Source: an uncultured Pelagibacteraceae bacterium
Lineage (GTDB): Bacteria; Pseudomonadota; Alphaproteobacteria; Pelagibacterales; Pelagibacteraceae
NCBI GenBank assembly: GCA_902566945.1
Contig: CACFKZ010000001.1
Coordinates: 1 to 64,000 of the forward strand
Direction: 5' to 3'
Length of the DNA: 64,000 nt
Shown here: positions 38,824-48,008 of the stretch, one piece after another
Numbering within the stretch: the first letter of the stretch is position 1
Layout: each line of letters opens with the position of its first letter
The notes under the pieces: generated by a model
Databases searched by the model: none
Told to the model about the DNA's origin: nothing
The model's input: the letters and a program-made list of their open reading frames with translations, nothing else
Position numbers and translations under genes: made by a program

Positions 38824-39164
38824 AAAAATATAAAGTATCCAACTATTATTAAAATTAAATATTCAATAAATGTTTTAATTTTTAAAAGAGTTTTTTTATC
38901 CTGAAATTTATTGTTGATGACTATATTTAATCGAGAAAAAGCCAAGTGAACTAAAATGATACTAAGAACTATGCCAAGAAGAGCGTGGTAAAAACTAAAA
39001 TTTTTAAGACCATAAAAGCAAGCCGCAATAAATGTAAACCACGAAATATTTGTAACAAATAAAGTAATTAAAATCCCTGATCCTTTTTTAAAAATACTTT
39101 GAGATTTAATGAAAGTATATGACCACAAAAGAGTGAATAAAAATCCTATGTATTTAATTATCAT
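38820..39164 (-). CDS. Hypothetical four-span membrane protein
   Basis: The 114-residue product shows four hydrophobic segments (about 5-20, 30-50, 58-78, 95-113) separated by short basic loops. I recognise no family. It lies between the phosphatase and ccdA on the opposite strand, with codon use like its neighbours, so it is probably a real gene. Function unknown. Confidence 0.55.
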   Translation of the reverse strand: MIIKYIGFLFTLLWSYTFIKSQSIFKKGSGILITLFVTNISWFTFIAACFYGLKNFSFYHALLGIVLSIILVHLAFSRLNIVINNKFQDKKTLLKIKTFIEYLILIIVGYFIFF

Positions 39165-39214
39165 GAGCCAATATTGTAATTGCGGTAAAGTTCAAAGGCA
39201 AATATAAATGTAAT

Positions 39215-39928
39215 ATGATCATTAAACTTTCATTCGCTTTTGGGGCTGGATTTATAAGTTTTTTAACTCCCTGTGTATTACCAATTATTCCTGGATACAT
39301 TTCTTACATCACCGGAAAAAATCTGAATGAAATTGAACAAGATAAAACAAATGTCCTAATAAAAACAATTTTATTTTCAATAGGATTTTCTGTTGTCTTC
39401 ATTATTTTAGGCGCAACAGCCTCAGCAATAGGTAATATATTATTATTCTTATCTAATGAATTAAGAATTGCAGCTGGTATTATAATAATCCTATTTTCAC
39501 TTCAAATGTTAGGTGTTTTAAATTTAAATTTTTTAAATCAAGAAAAAAGATTAGAGACTAAAAGCTATAAAGATAATTATGCTTTCCCTTTAGTAGTTGG
39601 TGCGGCTTTTGCTTTTGGTTGGACGCCTTGTATTGGACCTGTATTAGGATCTATTTTGGCATTGTCAGCAACTCAAGCCTCTATTGGCGCAGGTGTATTA
39701 TTGCTTTCTTTTTACTCCTTGGGATTAGCAATACCTTTTATTTTATCTGGTTATTACATGAGTAGATTTTTAACAACTAGAAAAGATTTTAATAAATACT
39801 ATGGAAGAGTAACTAAAACTGGTGGAGTAATTTTATTTTTAACTGGAATATTAATCGCTACTAATCAAATTCAGGTTATCAGCTTTTATATTTTGACAAT
39901 CTTTCCGTTCCTCACTACGCTTGGATAA
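39215..39928 (+). CDS. ccdA: Cytochrome c biogenesis / thiol-disulfide membrane protein CcdA
   Basis: The 237-residue protein has six membrane spans and the two redox cysteines of CcdA, in FLTPCVLPIIPGYISYITG (residue 20) and FGWTPCIGPVLGSIL (near residue 137). It carries electrons from cytosolic thioredoxin to the periplasm for haem-c attachment and thiol reduction. The stop overlaps the ribokinase ATG. A cytochrome c'-like gene near 62920 is a possible downstream client. Confidence 0.9.
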   Translation: MIIKLSFAFGAGFISFLTPCVLPIIPGYISYITGKNLNEIEQDKTNVLIKTILFSIGFSVVFIILGATASAIGNILLFLSNELRIAAGIIIILFSLQMLGVLNLNFLNQEKRLETKSYKDNYAFPLVVGAAFAFGWTPCIGPVLGSILALSATQASIGAGVLLLSFYSLGLAIPFILSGYYMSRFLTTRKDFNKYYGRVTKTGGVILFLTGILIATNQIQVISFYILTIFPFLTTLG

Positions 39929-40827
39929 TGAGTGATATTTCTGTTCTAGGTATATTTGTTGCAGACATAAGTTTTTCAGGTACAAAAATACCTGCAATTG
40001 GTGAAACTATATTAGGTGATAAATACAATGTTGGCCCAGGAGGAAAAGGATGTAACCAAGCAATAGCAATCGCAAGACTTGGCGGAAGAGTTGATTTTAT
40101 TAGTAAAATTGGAAAAGATGCTTATGGTGAACTAGCGCTTAATACTCTTAAAAAAAATGAAATAAAAACCGAAAATATTATCCAAGATGCCAATTTACAA
40201 ACAGGTGTCGCTGGCATACTGGTCGATAAAAAATCCGGGAAAAATGCTATAAATGTAATTGTTGGAGCTCCTACTACTTTAAAGATAAATGAAATAAGCA
40301 AACAAATAAATATTATTAAAAACTCAAAAATTTTCCTAACCCAACTTGAAGTACCAAAAGATGTGACTTTGCATTGTTTAAAAATTGCTAAAGAAAACAG
40401 ATGTATAACAATTTTAAATCCTGCGCCAGCATCTGAAATTACTAAAGAATTTTATAGTAATATTGATTATTTTACACCTAATGAAACTGAAGCAGAATTT
40501 TATACTGGAATCAAAATTACCAGTGAGAAAGAGGCTAAACTAGCAGCTCATAAATTAATAAGCTTTGGAATCAAAAAAGTAATTATTACTCTTGGAGAGA
40601 AAGGATTATTTTATGCCGATGGACAAGATGAAATTTATTTAAAAGCTAATTCAGTAAAAACTGTGGACACAACAGGAGCTGGTGACGCATTTAATGGAGG
40701 TTTAGCTTTTGGTCTATCTAAAGGAAAATCAATAAAAGAATGTTTAGAATTAGCTAATAAGGTTGCAGGAATTTCTACAACAAAACTCGGGGCAGGAAAT
40801 GCTATGCCATATTTAGCTGATATCTAG
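39928..40827 (+). CDS. rbsK: Ribokinase
   Basis: The 299-residue PfkB-family kinase has the N-terminal GGKGCNQAIAIARLGG (near residue 37) and the C-terminal VDTTGAGDAFNGGLAFGL (near 245), where D is the catalytic base. NPAPASEIT and TPNETEAEFYTG are typical of ribokinase. It phosphorylates ribose or a nucleoside sugar. Its start overlaps ccdA by 1 bp and its end overlaps the convergent hydrolase gene by 4 bp. Confidence 0.9.
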   Translation: MSDISVLGIFVADISFSGTKIPAIGETILGDKYNVGPGGKGCNQAIAIARLGGRVDFISKIGKDAYGELALNTLKKNEIKTENIIQDANLQTGVAGILVDKKSGKNAINVIVGAPTTLKINEISKQINIIKNSKIFLTQLEVPKDVTLHCLKIAKENRCITILNPAPASEITKEFYSNIDYFTPNETEAEFYTGIKITSEKEAKLAAHKLISFGIKKVIITLGEKGLFYADGQDEIYLKANSVKTVDTTGAGDAFNGGLAFGLSKGKSIKECLELANKVAGISTTKLGAGNAMPYLADI

Positions 40828-41939
40828 AATTCTTTAAGAAGTTTTTGTGCTATAATTTTATTACCTTCGGCATTAAAATGAACATCGTTCCAAAAATAAT
40901 ATTTTTTATAAACTTCTAAAAAGGATGTTTCCTCTTTCTCTTCAAAAAAATAAGGAAAAAAATTTATAAATTTGTGACATTTTCCCTTACAAAAATTTTC
41001 CCACATTTTAACATGTTTTGAATTTAGTTTATCGTATTGTAGTTGATGTGGCCAAGGATAAACCGCTAAACTTAATTTAATTTGATTTTTTTTAAGTAGC
41101 TCAAATAATTTAGTCATTACTTGTATCATTTCATTTTGAGTTTTTGAAATTGGCTCGTCATAACCATCAATAATATCGGTTGATTGGTAAGACCATTGAG
41201 CCTTTTTTGTTGCCTTGTCACTGAAAATTGGATTTTGGCTTTTTAATGGAGGTACTTCTTTGTTTAAACGATTGTTCATTTTAATTACATACAAATAATA
41301 ATTTGTCAAAGGAAAGTTATATCTTAAAAATTTTCTTCTTTTTAAATTTTTGGCTTCAGAATTTTTCTCCGTAACCGATAGGTCTTCATTTAATTTATAG
41401 AATGTATTATCGTCATACATATCACTCAAATCTACAAATAATATCAAATGTTCAAATTTATATCCATTATCTAATAAAAATTTCATTTTTGATAAATAAA
41501 TATTTGGCGCATAAGAAGTAACTCCTAAATTTGCTATAGGATATTTTTTTTCATTTTCGAATTTGCCTACAAAAGTATCTTGATAATTTAATGCAACCCC
41601 TTCAACAAATGAATCTCCTAGAAAAGCAACTTTGAATTTTTTTTCTCTTTTCGAGTTGCATTTATATTTAAAACCGTGATTATCAGTGCAAAGAGTATAA
41701 TACTTTCCAAATCCCTGAGCTTTTTTATATTCAATATTTTTTTTTAAAGTATGATGATAAAAATTATGATCTACTCTAATTAATCTTTCATAAAAGTCTG
41801 TATTAGAAAGATAAGGGTCAAGCTTTTTTAAAATAGAGTTTCCAAAAAAAAAATCTATAAAAAGTGAAATTATGAAAGAAATAAAGACAATTATGGATAA
41901 ATTTCTTAAAAATTTAAAAATTTTTTTTAAAAAAATCAT
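40824..41939 (-). CDS. Membrane-anchored SGNH/GDSL hydrolase-like protein
   Basis: An N-terminal span (about residues 10-28) precedes an SGNH fold. Block I is FKVAFLGDSFVEGVALN with the serine near residue 110. A later block LGVTSYAPNIYLSKMKF follows, and the catalytic Asp/His pair lies in WNDVHFNAEGNKIIAQKLL near the end. The family includes esterases and polysaccharide O-acetyl-transferring or de-acetylating enzymes (AlgX/DltD-like). Substrate unknown. The start of the next gene upstream (glutaredoxin) lies 3 bp from its own ATG. Confidence 0.75.
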   Translation of the reverse strand: MIFLKKIFKFLRNLSIIVFISFIISLFIDFFFGNSILKKLDPYLSNTDFYERLIRVDHNFYHHTLKKNIEYKKAQGFGKYYTLCTDNHGFKYKCNSKREKKFKVAFLGDSFVEGVALNYQDTFVGKFENEKKYPIANLGVTSYAPNIYLSKMKFLLDNGYKFEHLILFVDLSDMYDDNTFYKLNEDLSVTEKNSEAKNLKRRKFLRYNFPLTNYYLYVIKMNNRLNKEVPPLKSQNPIFSDKATKKAQWSYQSTDIIDGYDEPISKTQNEMIQVMTKLFELLKKNQIKLSLAVYPWPHQLQYDKLNSKHVKMWENFCKGKCHKFINFFPYFFEEKEETSFLEVYKKYYFWNDVHFNAEGNKIIAQKLLKEF

Positions 41940-41942
41940 TAT

Positions 41943-42200
41943 TTAACTAGATAGAATTTTATCTAGTTCGCCGCTTTTATTAGCCTCTTGAAGTTTGTCA
42001 TTACCACCAATGTAGTGATCACCAATAAAAATTTGAGGTATCGTTCTTGCTCCATTTGTTCTTTGTAACATTTCTTTGGCATTTGCTGGGTCTGCCCAAA
42101 TATCAATTTCTTCTATCTCAACATTTTTTGTTTTTAATAACGCTTTGGCTGCTGCACAAAATGAACAGGGGTTGCCGGTATACATTGTGACTTTTTTCAT
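41943..42200 (-). CDS. grxC: Glutaredoxin 3
   Basis: The 85-residue dithiol glutaredoxin has the active site CSFC (TGNPCSFCAAAKALL, residues 12-15), RTIPQIFIGDHYIGGND (cis-proline and GSH-binding GG) and the usual length. It reduces disulfides with electrons from glutathione, made by the gsh genes near 34 kb. The middle cysteine pair CSFC differs from the commoner CPYC. It follows the TIGR03643-like gene by 2 bp. Confidence 0.93.
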   Translation of the reverse strand: MKKVTMYTGNPCSFCAAAKALLKTKNVEIEEIDIWADPANAKEMLQRTNGARTIPQIFIGDHYIGGNDKLQEANKSGELDKILSS

Positions 42201-42202
42201 GA

Positions 42203-42499
42203 TTAATATATATCAGCTAATTTTATTTTTTCTCTTAGTTTTTTTCTACCTAATTGAAACTTTTTCCTATGTTTGATGCTGGTATTATGCACCCTTTTTC
42301 TCCACAAACGAAAAGAGCCAGGTTTTAAATTTTTTCTCATTATTTTGATGACTTGAGACTCATTTTTCCCAGTTTTCTCTTTTATCTCCTCAAAAGTAAT
42401 TCTATCTGCCCATGCAGCCCAAATAATCCAATTATCATCCTTTTCTTTTGGCTCAGGGTTTTTAACTTTTGTTTGAGGGATAAAACTTTTTTTCTTCAT
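42203..42499 (-). CDS. TIGR03643-like small protein
   Basis: The 98-residue protein contains IIWAAWADRITFEEIKEKTGKNESQVIKIMRKNLKPGSFRLWRKRV, a pattern I recall as the TIGR03643 family; the middle looks like a helix-turn-helix. The tail is very basic (KHRKKFQLGRKKLREK). Function is unknown; DNA or RNA binding is a guess from charge. It is the first gene of a minus-strand trio with grxC and the SGNH hydrolase. Confidence 0.75.
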   Translation of the reverse strand: MKKKSFIPQTKVKNPEPKEKDDNWIIWAAWADRITFEEIKEKTGKNESQVIKIMRKNLKPGSFRLWRKRVHNTSIKHRKKFQLGRKKLREKIKLADIY

Positions 42500-42512
42500 A
42501 GATTTATATATA

Positions 42513-43139
42513 GTGGCTAATCAAATGTTTCCAACAGACTATATAATATTTTTACAAATCATTTTATTTTTATTTATTTCCCCAGGTCCGCCTAGAGTTG
42601 TAATAGTTTCACACACATTAAACTATGGACTTAATAGATCTGTTTGGACAGCTTTGGGAGATATATCTGCTAATACCATCCAAGCTATTTTAGTTGTTTT
42701 TTTAATTGGTTCTTTTTTAAGTGATAACCCTCAAGTTCTTTATTATTTAAAGTGGGCAGGAATATTTTATATAGTTTATTTAGCTTATGACACGTTCATT
42801 TCTAAAATAAAAAGTTTTAATTCTAAAGATCAAAATTTAAAGTCACCACTATCGTTTTATAAAGATGGATTATTAGTTGCAGGTTTAAGCCCAAAAGCGC
42901 TTTTATTTTTTGGAACAATTTTTCCTACTTTTATTAATTTCGGATCAAATATTATTTCACAGTTTTTAATTTTATTAATTACATACGTGGTTTTAGATTT
43001 TTTAACGTTAATGATTTACGGATTAGCAGCTGAGAAAATTTCAGTATGGTTAAGAAGCAAACCAAAGCTATTAAATACAATTTCTGCGTGTGTTCTTCTA
43101 ATTTTAGCAGTTTACATTGCTGCGACACAGAATTTTTAA
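42513..43139 (+). CDS. LysE-family exporter
   Basis: The 208-residue membrane protein starts at GTG and has the LysE/RhtB opening FLFISPGPPRVVIVSHTLNYGLNRSVWTALGD, followed by five or six spans and SPKALLFFGTIFPTFI. The family exports amino acids such as lysine, threonine or homoserine. The SPGPP motif is close to the canonical SPGPN. It is divergent from the TIGR03643-like gene with a 13-bp gap. Substrate unknown. Confidence 0.88.
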   Translation: MANQMFPTDYIIFLQIILFLFISPGPPRVVIVSHTLNYGLNRSVWTALGDISANTIQAILVVFLIGSFLSDNPQVLYYLKWAGIFYIVYLAYDTFISKIKSFNSKDQNLKSPLSFYKDGLLVAGLSPKALLFFGTIFPTFINFGSNIISQFLILLITYVVLDFLTLMIYGLAAEKISVWLRSKPKLLNTISACVLLILAVYIAATQNF

Positions 43140-43191
43140 TTAATTCTAACTGTTGTCAAAATCTCTATTTCTTGTTTTAATTATTCAATTT

Positions 43192-43212
43192 TAATTAATT
43201 AATTAATAACAA
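43192..43212 (+). repeat. 21-bp leader sequence shared with the second LIV binding-protein gene
   Basis: A run of TAAT repeats ending AATAACAA is identical, over 21 bases, to 59914-59934. Both lie just before an (A)AGGGAAATAAT ribosome site and a branched-chain-type binding protein. It may be a shared operator or a UTR element kept by duplication. Confidence 0.45.
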
Positions 43213-43223
43213 GAAGGGAAATA

Positions 43224-44465
43224 ATGAATAAAATAGCAAAACTATTTGTTACATTTATTTCAGCGATAACTTTAGCACTTGTATCTTTTACTTCTTCTTT
43301 TGCAAAAGTAGAAGGTGAATACATTGTGTTAGGTTCTGCAATATCTCTTACAGGTAAATACTCTTCAAATGGAGTTCATACTCAAAACGGTTATAACATG
43401 GCTGTTGAGAGAATTAACAAAATGGGTGGAGTAGAAGTACAAGGTAAGAAATATAAGTTTGAGATCATTTATTATGATGATGAGTCAAACCCAAAAAGAG
43501 CCGCTCAGTTAGCTGAAAGACTTATTAAACAAGATGGCGTTCATTACATGCTTGGACCATACAGTTCAGGTTTAACGAAAGCCATTGCACCAGTAACCGA
43601 GAAATATAAAATTCCTATGGTTGAAGCGAATGGTGCATCTAGATCTTTATTTACTAAAGGATACAAATATTTGTTCGCTGTGTTATCACCAGCTAACCAA
43701 TACCTTGAAGTAGCTATCGATTTAGCGGTAGAAAAAAATGGTGGTAAAGGAGTAAAAATTGCTCAAGCATTTGAACAAGATGCTTTCTCTCAAGACGTGA
43801 GACTTGGTATTTTAGATGCAGCGAAAAGAACTGGATCTGAGATCATCATCGATGACAAACTACCAAAAGAACTTAACGATATGGCAGCTACATTGGCTAA
43901 AGTAAAAGCTGTAAAGCCAGATGTACTTGTTGTATCAGGTCACACAAAAGGTGCATTAACTGCAATCAGACAAATTTCTGAAATGAAAGTTGATGTTCCT
44001 ATGTTAGCGATGACACACTGTGATGCTGCTAAACTTTCTAAACAACACGGAAAGAAATCTGAATTCGCATTGTGTGCTTCTCAGTGGCACAAAAATTTAT
44101 CTTACAAAGATAAATTCTTTGGCTCTGGTAAGAAATACGCTAAAGACTTCCAAAAAGAATTTGGATATGACCCGCCATATCAATCAGCAGAATCTTCTGC
44201 AGCATTGTTAGTGTTTAAAGATGCGTTCGAAAGAGCAAATTCTTTTGACAGAGATGCAGTTAGAGATGCGTTAGTTGATACAGAAATGCAAACTTTCTAT
44301 GGAAACATTAAATTTGGACCTGGTGGCCAAAACGTTGCTAAGCCAATGATCTTGTTCCAAGTAAGATGTAAAGGCGATGATTGTGAGAATAGAGTAGTAG
44401 CTCCTACAAAATGGGCTTCTGATAAATTCTATCATCCAATCCCGAAATGGTCTGAAAGAAGCTAA
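43224..44465 (+). CDS. LIV-type ABC transporter substrate-binding protein, system 1
   Basis: The 413-residue protein has a signal peptide (about 1-27, ending SFA) and a type I periplasmic-binding fold: VLGSAISLTGKYSSNGVHTQNGYNMA at the start, YYDDESNPKRAAQLAERLI near residue 80, and LLVFKDAFERANSFDRDAVRDAL late. Such proteins bind branched-chain amino acids, other amino acids, amides or urea. It is the first gene of SBP-livH-livM-livG-livF. A strong hairpin just after its stop probably keeps its level above that of the membrane parts. Ligand unknown. Confidence 0.88.
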   Translation: MNKIAKLFVTFISAITLALVSFTSSFAKVEGEYIVLGSAISLTGKYSSNGVHTQNGYNMAVERINKMGGVEVQGKKYKFEIIYYDDESNPKRAAQLAERLIKQDGVHYMLGPYSSGLTKAIAPVTEKYKIPMVEANGASRSLFTKGYKYLFAVLSPANQYLEVAIDLAVEKNGGKGVKIAQAFEQDAFSQDVRLGILDAAKRTGSEIIIDDKLPKELNDMAATLAKVKAVKPDVLVVSGHTKGALTAIRQISEMKVDVPMLAMTHCDAAKLSKQHGKKSEFALCASQWHKNLSYKDKFFGSGKKYAKDFQKEFGYDPPYQSAESSAALLVFKDAFERANSFDRDAVRDALVDTEMQTFYGNIKFGPGGQNVAKPMILFQVRCKGDDCENRVVAPTKWASDKFYHPIPKWSERS

Positions 44466-44483
44466 TAACTTCTGAATAATTTG

Positions 44484-44515
44484 AAAAGCCCCTAGTTTTC
44501 TAGGGGCTTTTCTTT
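44484..44515 (+). terminator. Intrinsic terminator after the SBP gene
   Basis: A perfect 12-bp stem, AAAAGCCCCTAG with CTAGGGGCTTTT around a TTTT loop, is followed by CTTTT. Since the permease gene starts 19 bp later on the same strand, this is likely a partial terminator inside the operon. Confidence 0.85.
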
Positions 44516-44533
44516 TATAAGTTTTAAAATTTT

Positions 44534-45427
44534 ATGGACTTTCTTATTTTTAAAGCTCCAATGTTAATGGTCCAAGCATCATTGGATGGAATCCTTTTAG
44601 GTATTTTATTTGCATTGATTGCCTATGGAATGGCTCTTCAATGGGGTGTGATGAATATAATCAACATTGCACAAGGTGATTTAGTAATTCTTGGAGGTTA
44701 TATTGCATACACTATATACCTTTGGGGAATTCACCCTGCCTGGGGAGTTATTATTTCTCCAATTATAATGTTTTTTGTTGGATGGGGACTTTATAAACTT
44801 GTGATAAATAAAGTTGTAGACCGAGATTTATTTATTTCCATTTTAGCAACTTTTGGAATAGCTATTGTTTTCCAACAATTAATGAATTTTATTTTCGGTG
44901 CAGACGTAGTCGTTGCACAATCTGAATACGGAACAACAATGCTATTTGATAATTCAGTAACCTTACCAAATTCAAAAATATTCTCTGCTTTTATCAGCGT
45001 ATTATACGCAATAGCTCTAGTTATTTATATGAGGAAATCTAAACTTGGACGAGCTATAAGAGCTACAGCACAAAATGCTAGAGCTGCAAAAATTTTAGGT
45101 GTAGATACAGAAAAAGTTTATGCTGCAACTTTTGGAATTAATGCTGCGCTATGTGGAATTGCAGGAGCTTTAATTTCAATAACTCTAACTCTTCACCCAT
45201 ATGTAGGGCTTCCCTACACAGTGAGATCTTTCATGATAGTTATTGTTGCAGGTCTTGGAAATTTACCAGCAGTAGCGGTTTCAGGGATGGGGCTAGGTCT
45301 GTTTGAGGAATTTGCTGATTATATTTTAGGAACAGAGTTTAGAATAGGTGCAGTATTTTTACTTTTAGTATTAATACTAGTTTACAGAAGATTTAAACTT
45401 TCAAGAAAAAGGGAATATTTGAAATAG
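44534..45427 (+). CDS. livH: LIV-type ABC permease LivH-like, system 1
   Basis: The 297-residue protein has about eight spans and the family features ILFALIAYGMALQWGVMNIINIAQGDLVILGGYIAY at the start, and RAIRATAQNARAAKILGVDTEKVYAATFGI, the loop that contacts the ATPase. It pairs with the LivM-like protein in the membrane. It starts just after the SBP terminator and abuts the next gene with no gap. Confidence 0.9.
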   Translation: MDFLIFKAPMLMVQASLDGILLGILFALIAYGMALQWGVMNIINIAQGDLVILGGYIAYTIYLWGIHPAWGVIISPIIMFFVGWGLYKLVINKVVDRDLFISILATFGIAIVFQQLMNFIFGADVVVAQSEYGTTMLFDNSVTLPNSKIFSAFISVLYAIALVIYMRKSKLGRAIRATAQNARAAKILGVDTEKVYAATFGINAALCGIAGALISITLTLHPYVGLPYTVRSFMIVIVAGLGNLPAVAVSGMGLGLFEEFADYILGTEFRIGAVFLLLVLILVYRRFKLSRKREYLK

Positions 45428-46492
45428 ATGGAAAAAGTAAAACAAAAGGATTTAATTTTATACTCTGGCTTAATTATTTTAGGTTTAGCCGCACCATATT
45501 TATTTTCTGCTTTTAAAGTTCAGCTTACTTATCTTTGCGTCTTAATCGTTCTTGCTATGACATGGAATTTACAAGGTGGGGAGATGGGCTATAACACATT
45601 TGGAAATATTCTTTTTTATGGTCTTGGAATGTATTTAACCGCCTCAGTTCAGGTTGGCATGTTTTTTCCGTTAGCAGAATGGACAGAGAGTGGTGGAGAA
45701 AAAACATTTGTACATACTACTGCACAATATTTTCAAGGAATAGGTGTCGGATTATTGGTTGCAGCAATTATCCCAACTATTATAGCGGGAGCGATAGGTT
45801 ACGCCATTTTAGGTTTAAGAGGTCATTACTTTGCTATTTGTACATTAGGTTTAGGGATAGCAGCAGGTGAAATTGCTGGAGGAATAGAAATTATTGGAGC
45901 TGGTCAAGGATTTACCACACCACCTTTTCCTGCTGAAATTGTTGACGCTGAAGCAAGAGGGAAGTTTTTCTACTTTTTAAGTTTTGCACTATTAATTGGA
46001 ACATTTGTTTTTGTTAGATACATTTACAGTTCTAGATTTAGATTAATTTTAAATGCAATTAGAGATAATGAGGATAAAGCAGAAGCAATGGGCATCCAAA
46101 CTATGAAATATAAAATTGTAGGCTGGATGTGTTCTGCATTCTTCTGTGGTCTTGCTGGTGGAATAATGGGTGGACTAATTGGATATATAGACTCTACTGA
46201 CGTTGCTTTTGACGGAAGAGAGATGGGAGTATTCATGGTTCTTATGGCAATTCTAGGTGGTAAAGGAACTTTGTGGGGCCCAGTGATTGGTGCAACTTTA
46301 TTTCATTTCTTCAAAGAAGGTCTTTGGACATTAATTTTAGGCTGGCAGTATGTTGCGCTAGGAGTTTTAATTGTTGTAATCGTAGTTTATTTCCCGGAAG
46401 GATTAATGGGTTGGTTGCGAGAAAAATATCCTGAAAGATTTGGTGAAGTGATAGATGAAAAAGATCGTAAAGCACAGGTGGAATTAAAATGA
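45428..46492 (+). CDS. livM: LIV-type ABC permease LivM-like, system 1
   Basis: The 354-residue protein has about nine spans, with GYNTFGNILFYGLGMYLTA and the ATPase-contact loop RLILNAIRDNEDKAEAMGIQTMKYK near residue 210. KGTLWGPVIGATLFHFFKE follows. It directly abuts livH and overlaps livG by 4 bp. Confidence 0.9.
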   Translation: MEKVKQKDLILYSGLIILGLAAPYLFSAFKVQLTYLCVLIVLAMTWNLQGGEMGYNTFGNILFYGLGMYLTASVQVGMFFPLAEWTESGGEKTFVHTTAQYFQGIGVGLLVAAIIPTIIAGAIGYAILGLRGHYFAICTLGLGIAAGEIAGGIEIIGAGQGFTTPPFPAEIVDAEARGKFFYFLSFALLIGTFVFVRYIYSSRFRLILNAIRDNEDKAEAMGIQTMKYKIVGWMCSAFFCGLAGGIMGGLIGYIDSTDVAFDGREMGVFMVLMAILGGKGTLWGPVIGATLFHFFKEGLWTLILGWQYVALGVLIVVIVVYFPEGLMGWLREKYPERFGEVIDEKDRKAQVELK

Positions 46493-47223
46493 GTATTTTA
46501 CAAGTTAAAAATGTAAGTAAATCTTTTGGTGGTGTTCAAGCTAACGTAGATATTTCTGTTTCGGTAGAGCAGGGATCTATAGTTGGTTTAATAGGACCTA
46601 ATGGTTCAGGTAAAACTACTTTATTTAATTCTATTGTTGGAACTCATCCGATTGATAAAGGATCAATTGTTTTTGATAATACAGAAGTTTCCGAAATGCC
46701 TGTGCCAGCAGTAGCTAAACTTGGTTTGTTAAGAACTTTTCAACAAACAAGAATTTATTCGAAACTTAATTGTGTAGAGAATATGCTAATAAGTCACAAA
46801 GCTAGTGATTCAGGATTTATTTTTGCAAAAGTGCCTGTTGAACTTACTGAGAAAGCAGAAAATATTTTAAACTTTGTTGGTCTTTATCAAAAAAGAAATT
46901 TGAGAGCAGGTGATTTATCATTTGGACAACAAAAATTATTAGAATTAGCGATGGCTTTGATGAATGAACCTAAAATGCTTTTATTAGACGAGCCTACAGC
47001 TGGAATTAATCCAACTTTAATTAATGGAATTATAGATAGATTAATAAAGATAAACAAAGATTATGGAATTACTTTATTAGTCATAGAGCACAATATGAAA
47101 GTAATTATGAGTCTAGCCCAAAAAATTTTCTGTTTAGCTCATGGTAAAATGCTAGCAGAGGGTTCTCCAGATCAAATAAAGAATGATAAGCGAGTAGTTG
47201 ATGCTTATTTAGGAGCGCAGTAA
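46489..47223 (+). CDS. livG: LIV-type ABC ATPase LivG-like, system 1
   Basis: The 244-residue ATPase has Walker A GLIGPNGSGKTTLFNSIVG (residues 33-51), the signature LSFGQQKLLELAMAL, Walker B MLLLDEPTAGINP, and H-loop LVIEHNMKVIM. It energises uptake with LivF. It overlaps livM by 4 bp and shares its last base with livF. Confidence 0.92.
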   Translation: MSILQVKNVSKSFGGVQANVDISVSVEQGSIVGLIGPNGSGKTTLFNSIVGTHPIDKGSIVFDNTEVSEMPVPAVAKLGLLRTFQQTRIYSKLNCVENMLISHKASDSGFIFAKVPVELTEKAENILNFVGLYQKRNLRAGDLSFGQQKLLELAMALMNEPKMLLLDEPTAGINPTLINGIIDRLIKINKDYGITLLVIEHNMKVIMSLAQKIFCLAHGKMLAEGSPDQIKNDKRVVDAYLGAQ

Positions 47224-48008
47224 TGGCAAATCAATATGATGTTTTAGGTAAAGCACCTGGTTTAGAAGATTTAAATAAATTATCTCCTAACGACGTTCAT
47301 CTAACCATAAGAGGCTTAAATGCTGGCTACGGAAAAATGGAAATATTACATAATTTTGACTTAACAGTAAGTAAAGCCCAATCATTATGTTTAATAGGAC
47401 CTAACGGTGCAGGAAAGTCTACAATACTTCACTCTATTTATGGTTTTACAAATATTTTTGATGGAAAAATTGAATTAGAAGGGAATGAAATTACGACATT
47501 AACCCCTGCACAGAAACTTAGTAAAGTGGGTATAGCTTATATCCTACAAGATAACTCAGTATTTCCTGATATGACAGTTGAGGAAAATCTTTTAATGGGT
47601 GGGTACATTAAAGATAAACAGGACGAAGCTTATGAGGAAGCTGAGAGAATTTTTCAAAAATATGAGAGATTAAGAAATAGAAGAAATCAACCTGCAAAAG
47701 TTTTATCAGGTGGTGAGAGAAGATTATTAGAAATTTCAAGAGCATTAGTTATGAAGCCATCAGTTTTATTAGTAGATGAACCATCAATTGGTTTGGAACC
47801 AAAATATATTAATATGGTTTTTGAAATTTTAGAAGATCTTCAAAAAGCAGAGAAGAAAACAATAATACTTGTGGAACAAAATGCAAAAAAAGGTTTAGAG
47901 TTTGCAGATATAGGTTACGTTTTAGTGTCTGGTCAAACAGCTATCGCAGGTAAAGGGGATGATCTTTTAAAAAATCCAGACGTAGGAAGATTATTCCTTG
48001 GTGGATGA
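47223..48008 (+). CDS. livF: LIV-type ABC ATPase LivF-like, system 1
   Basis: The 261-residue ATPase has Walker A LIGPNGAGKSTILHSIYG, the signature LSGGERRLLEISRAL, Walker B VLLVDEPSIGLEPKY and ILVEQNAKKGLEFAD. An N-terminal extension of about 25 residues precedes the usual fold. It overlaps the azlC start by 4 bp, so the exporter genes are in the same operon. Confidence 0.92.
   Translation: MANQYDVLGKAPGLEDLNKLSPNDVHLTIRGLNAGYGKMEILHNFDLTVSKAQSLCLIGPNGAGKSTILHSIYGFTNIFDGKIELEGNEITTLTPAQKLSKVGIAYILQDNSVFPDMTVEENLLMGGYIKDKQDEAYEEAERIFQKYERLRNRRNQPAKVLSGGERRLLEISRALVMKPSVLLVDEPSIGLEPKYINMVFEILEDLQKAEKKTIILVEQNAKKGLEFADIGYVLVSGQTAIAGKGDDLLKNPDVGRLFLGG

Noticed and set aside
43191-43204. TTAATTAA tracts as an origin or phage-like site
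   Set aside because: They are low-complexity AT repeats in the leader of a transporter gene, with no DnaA boxes or related genes near.
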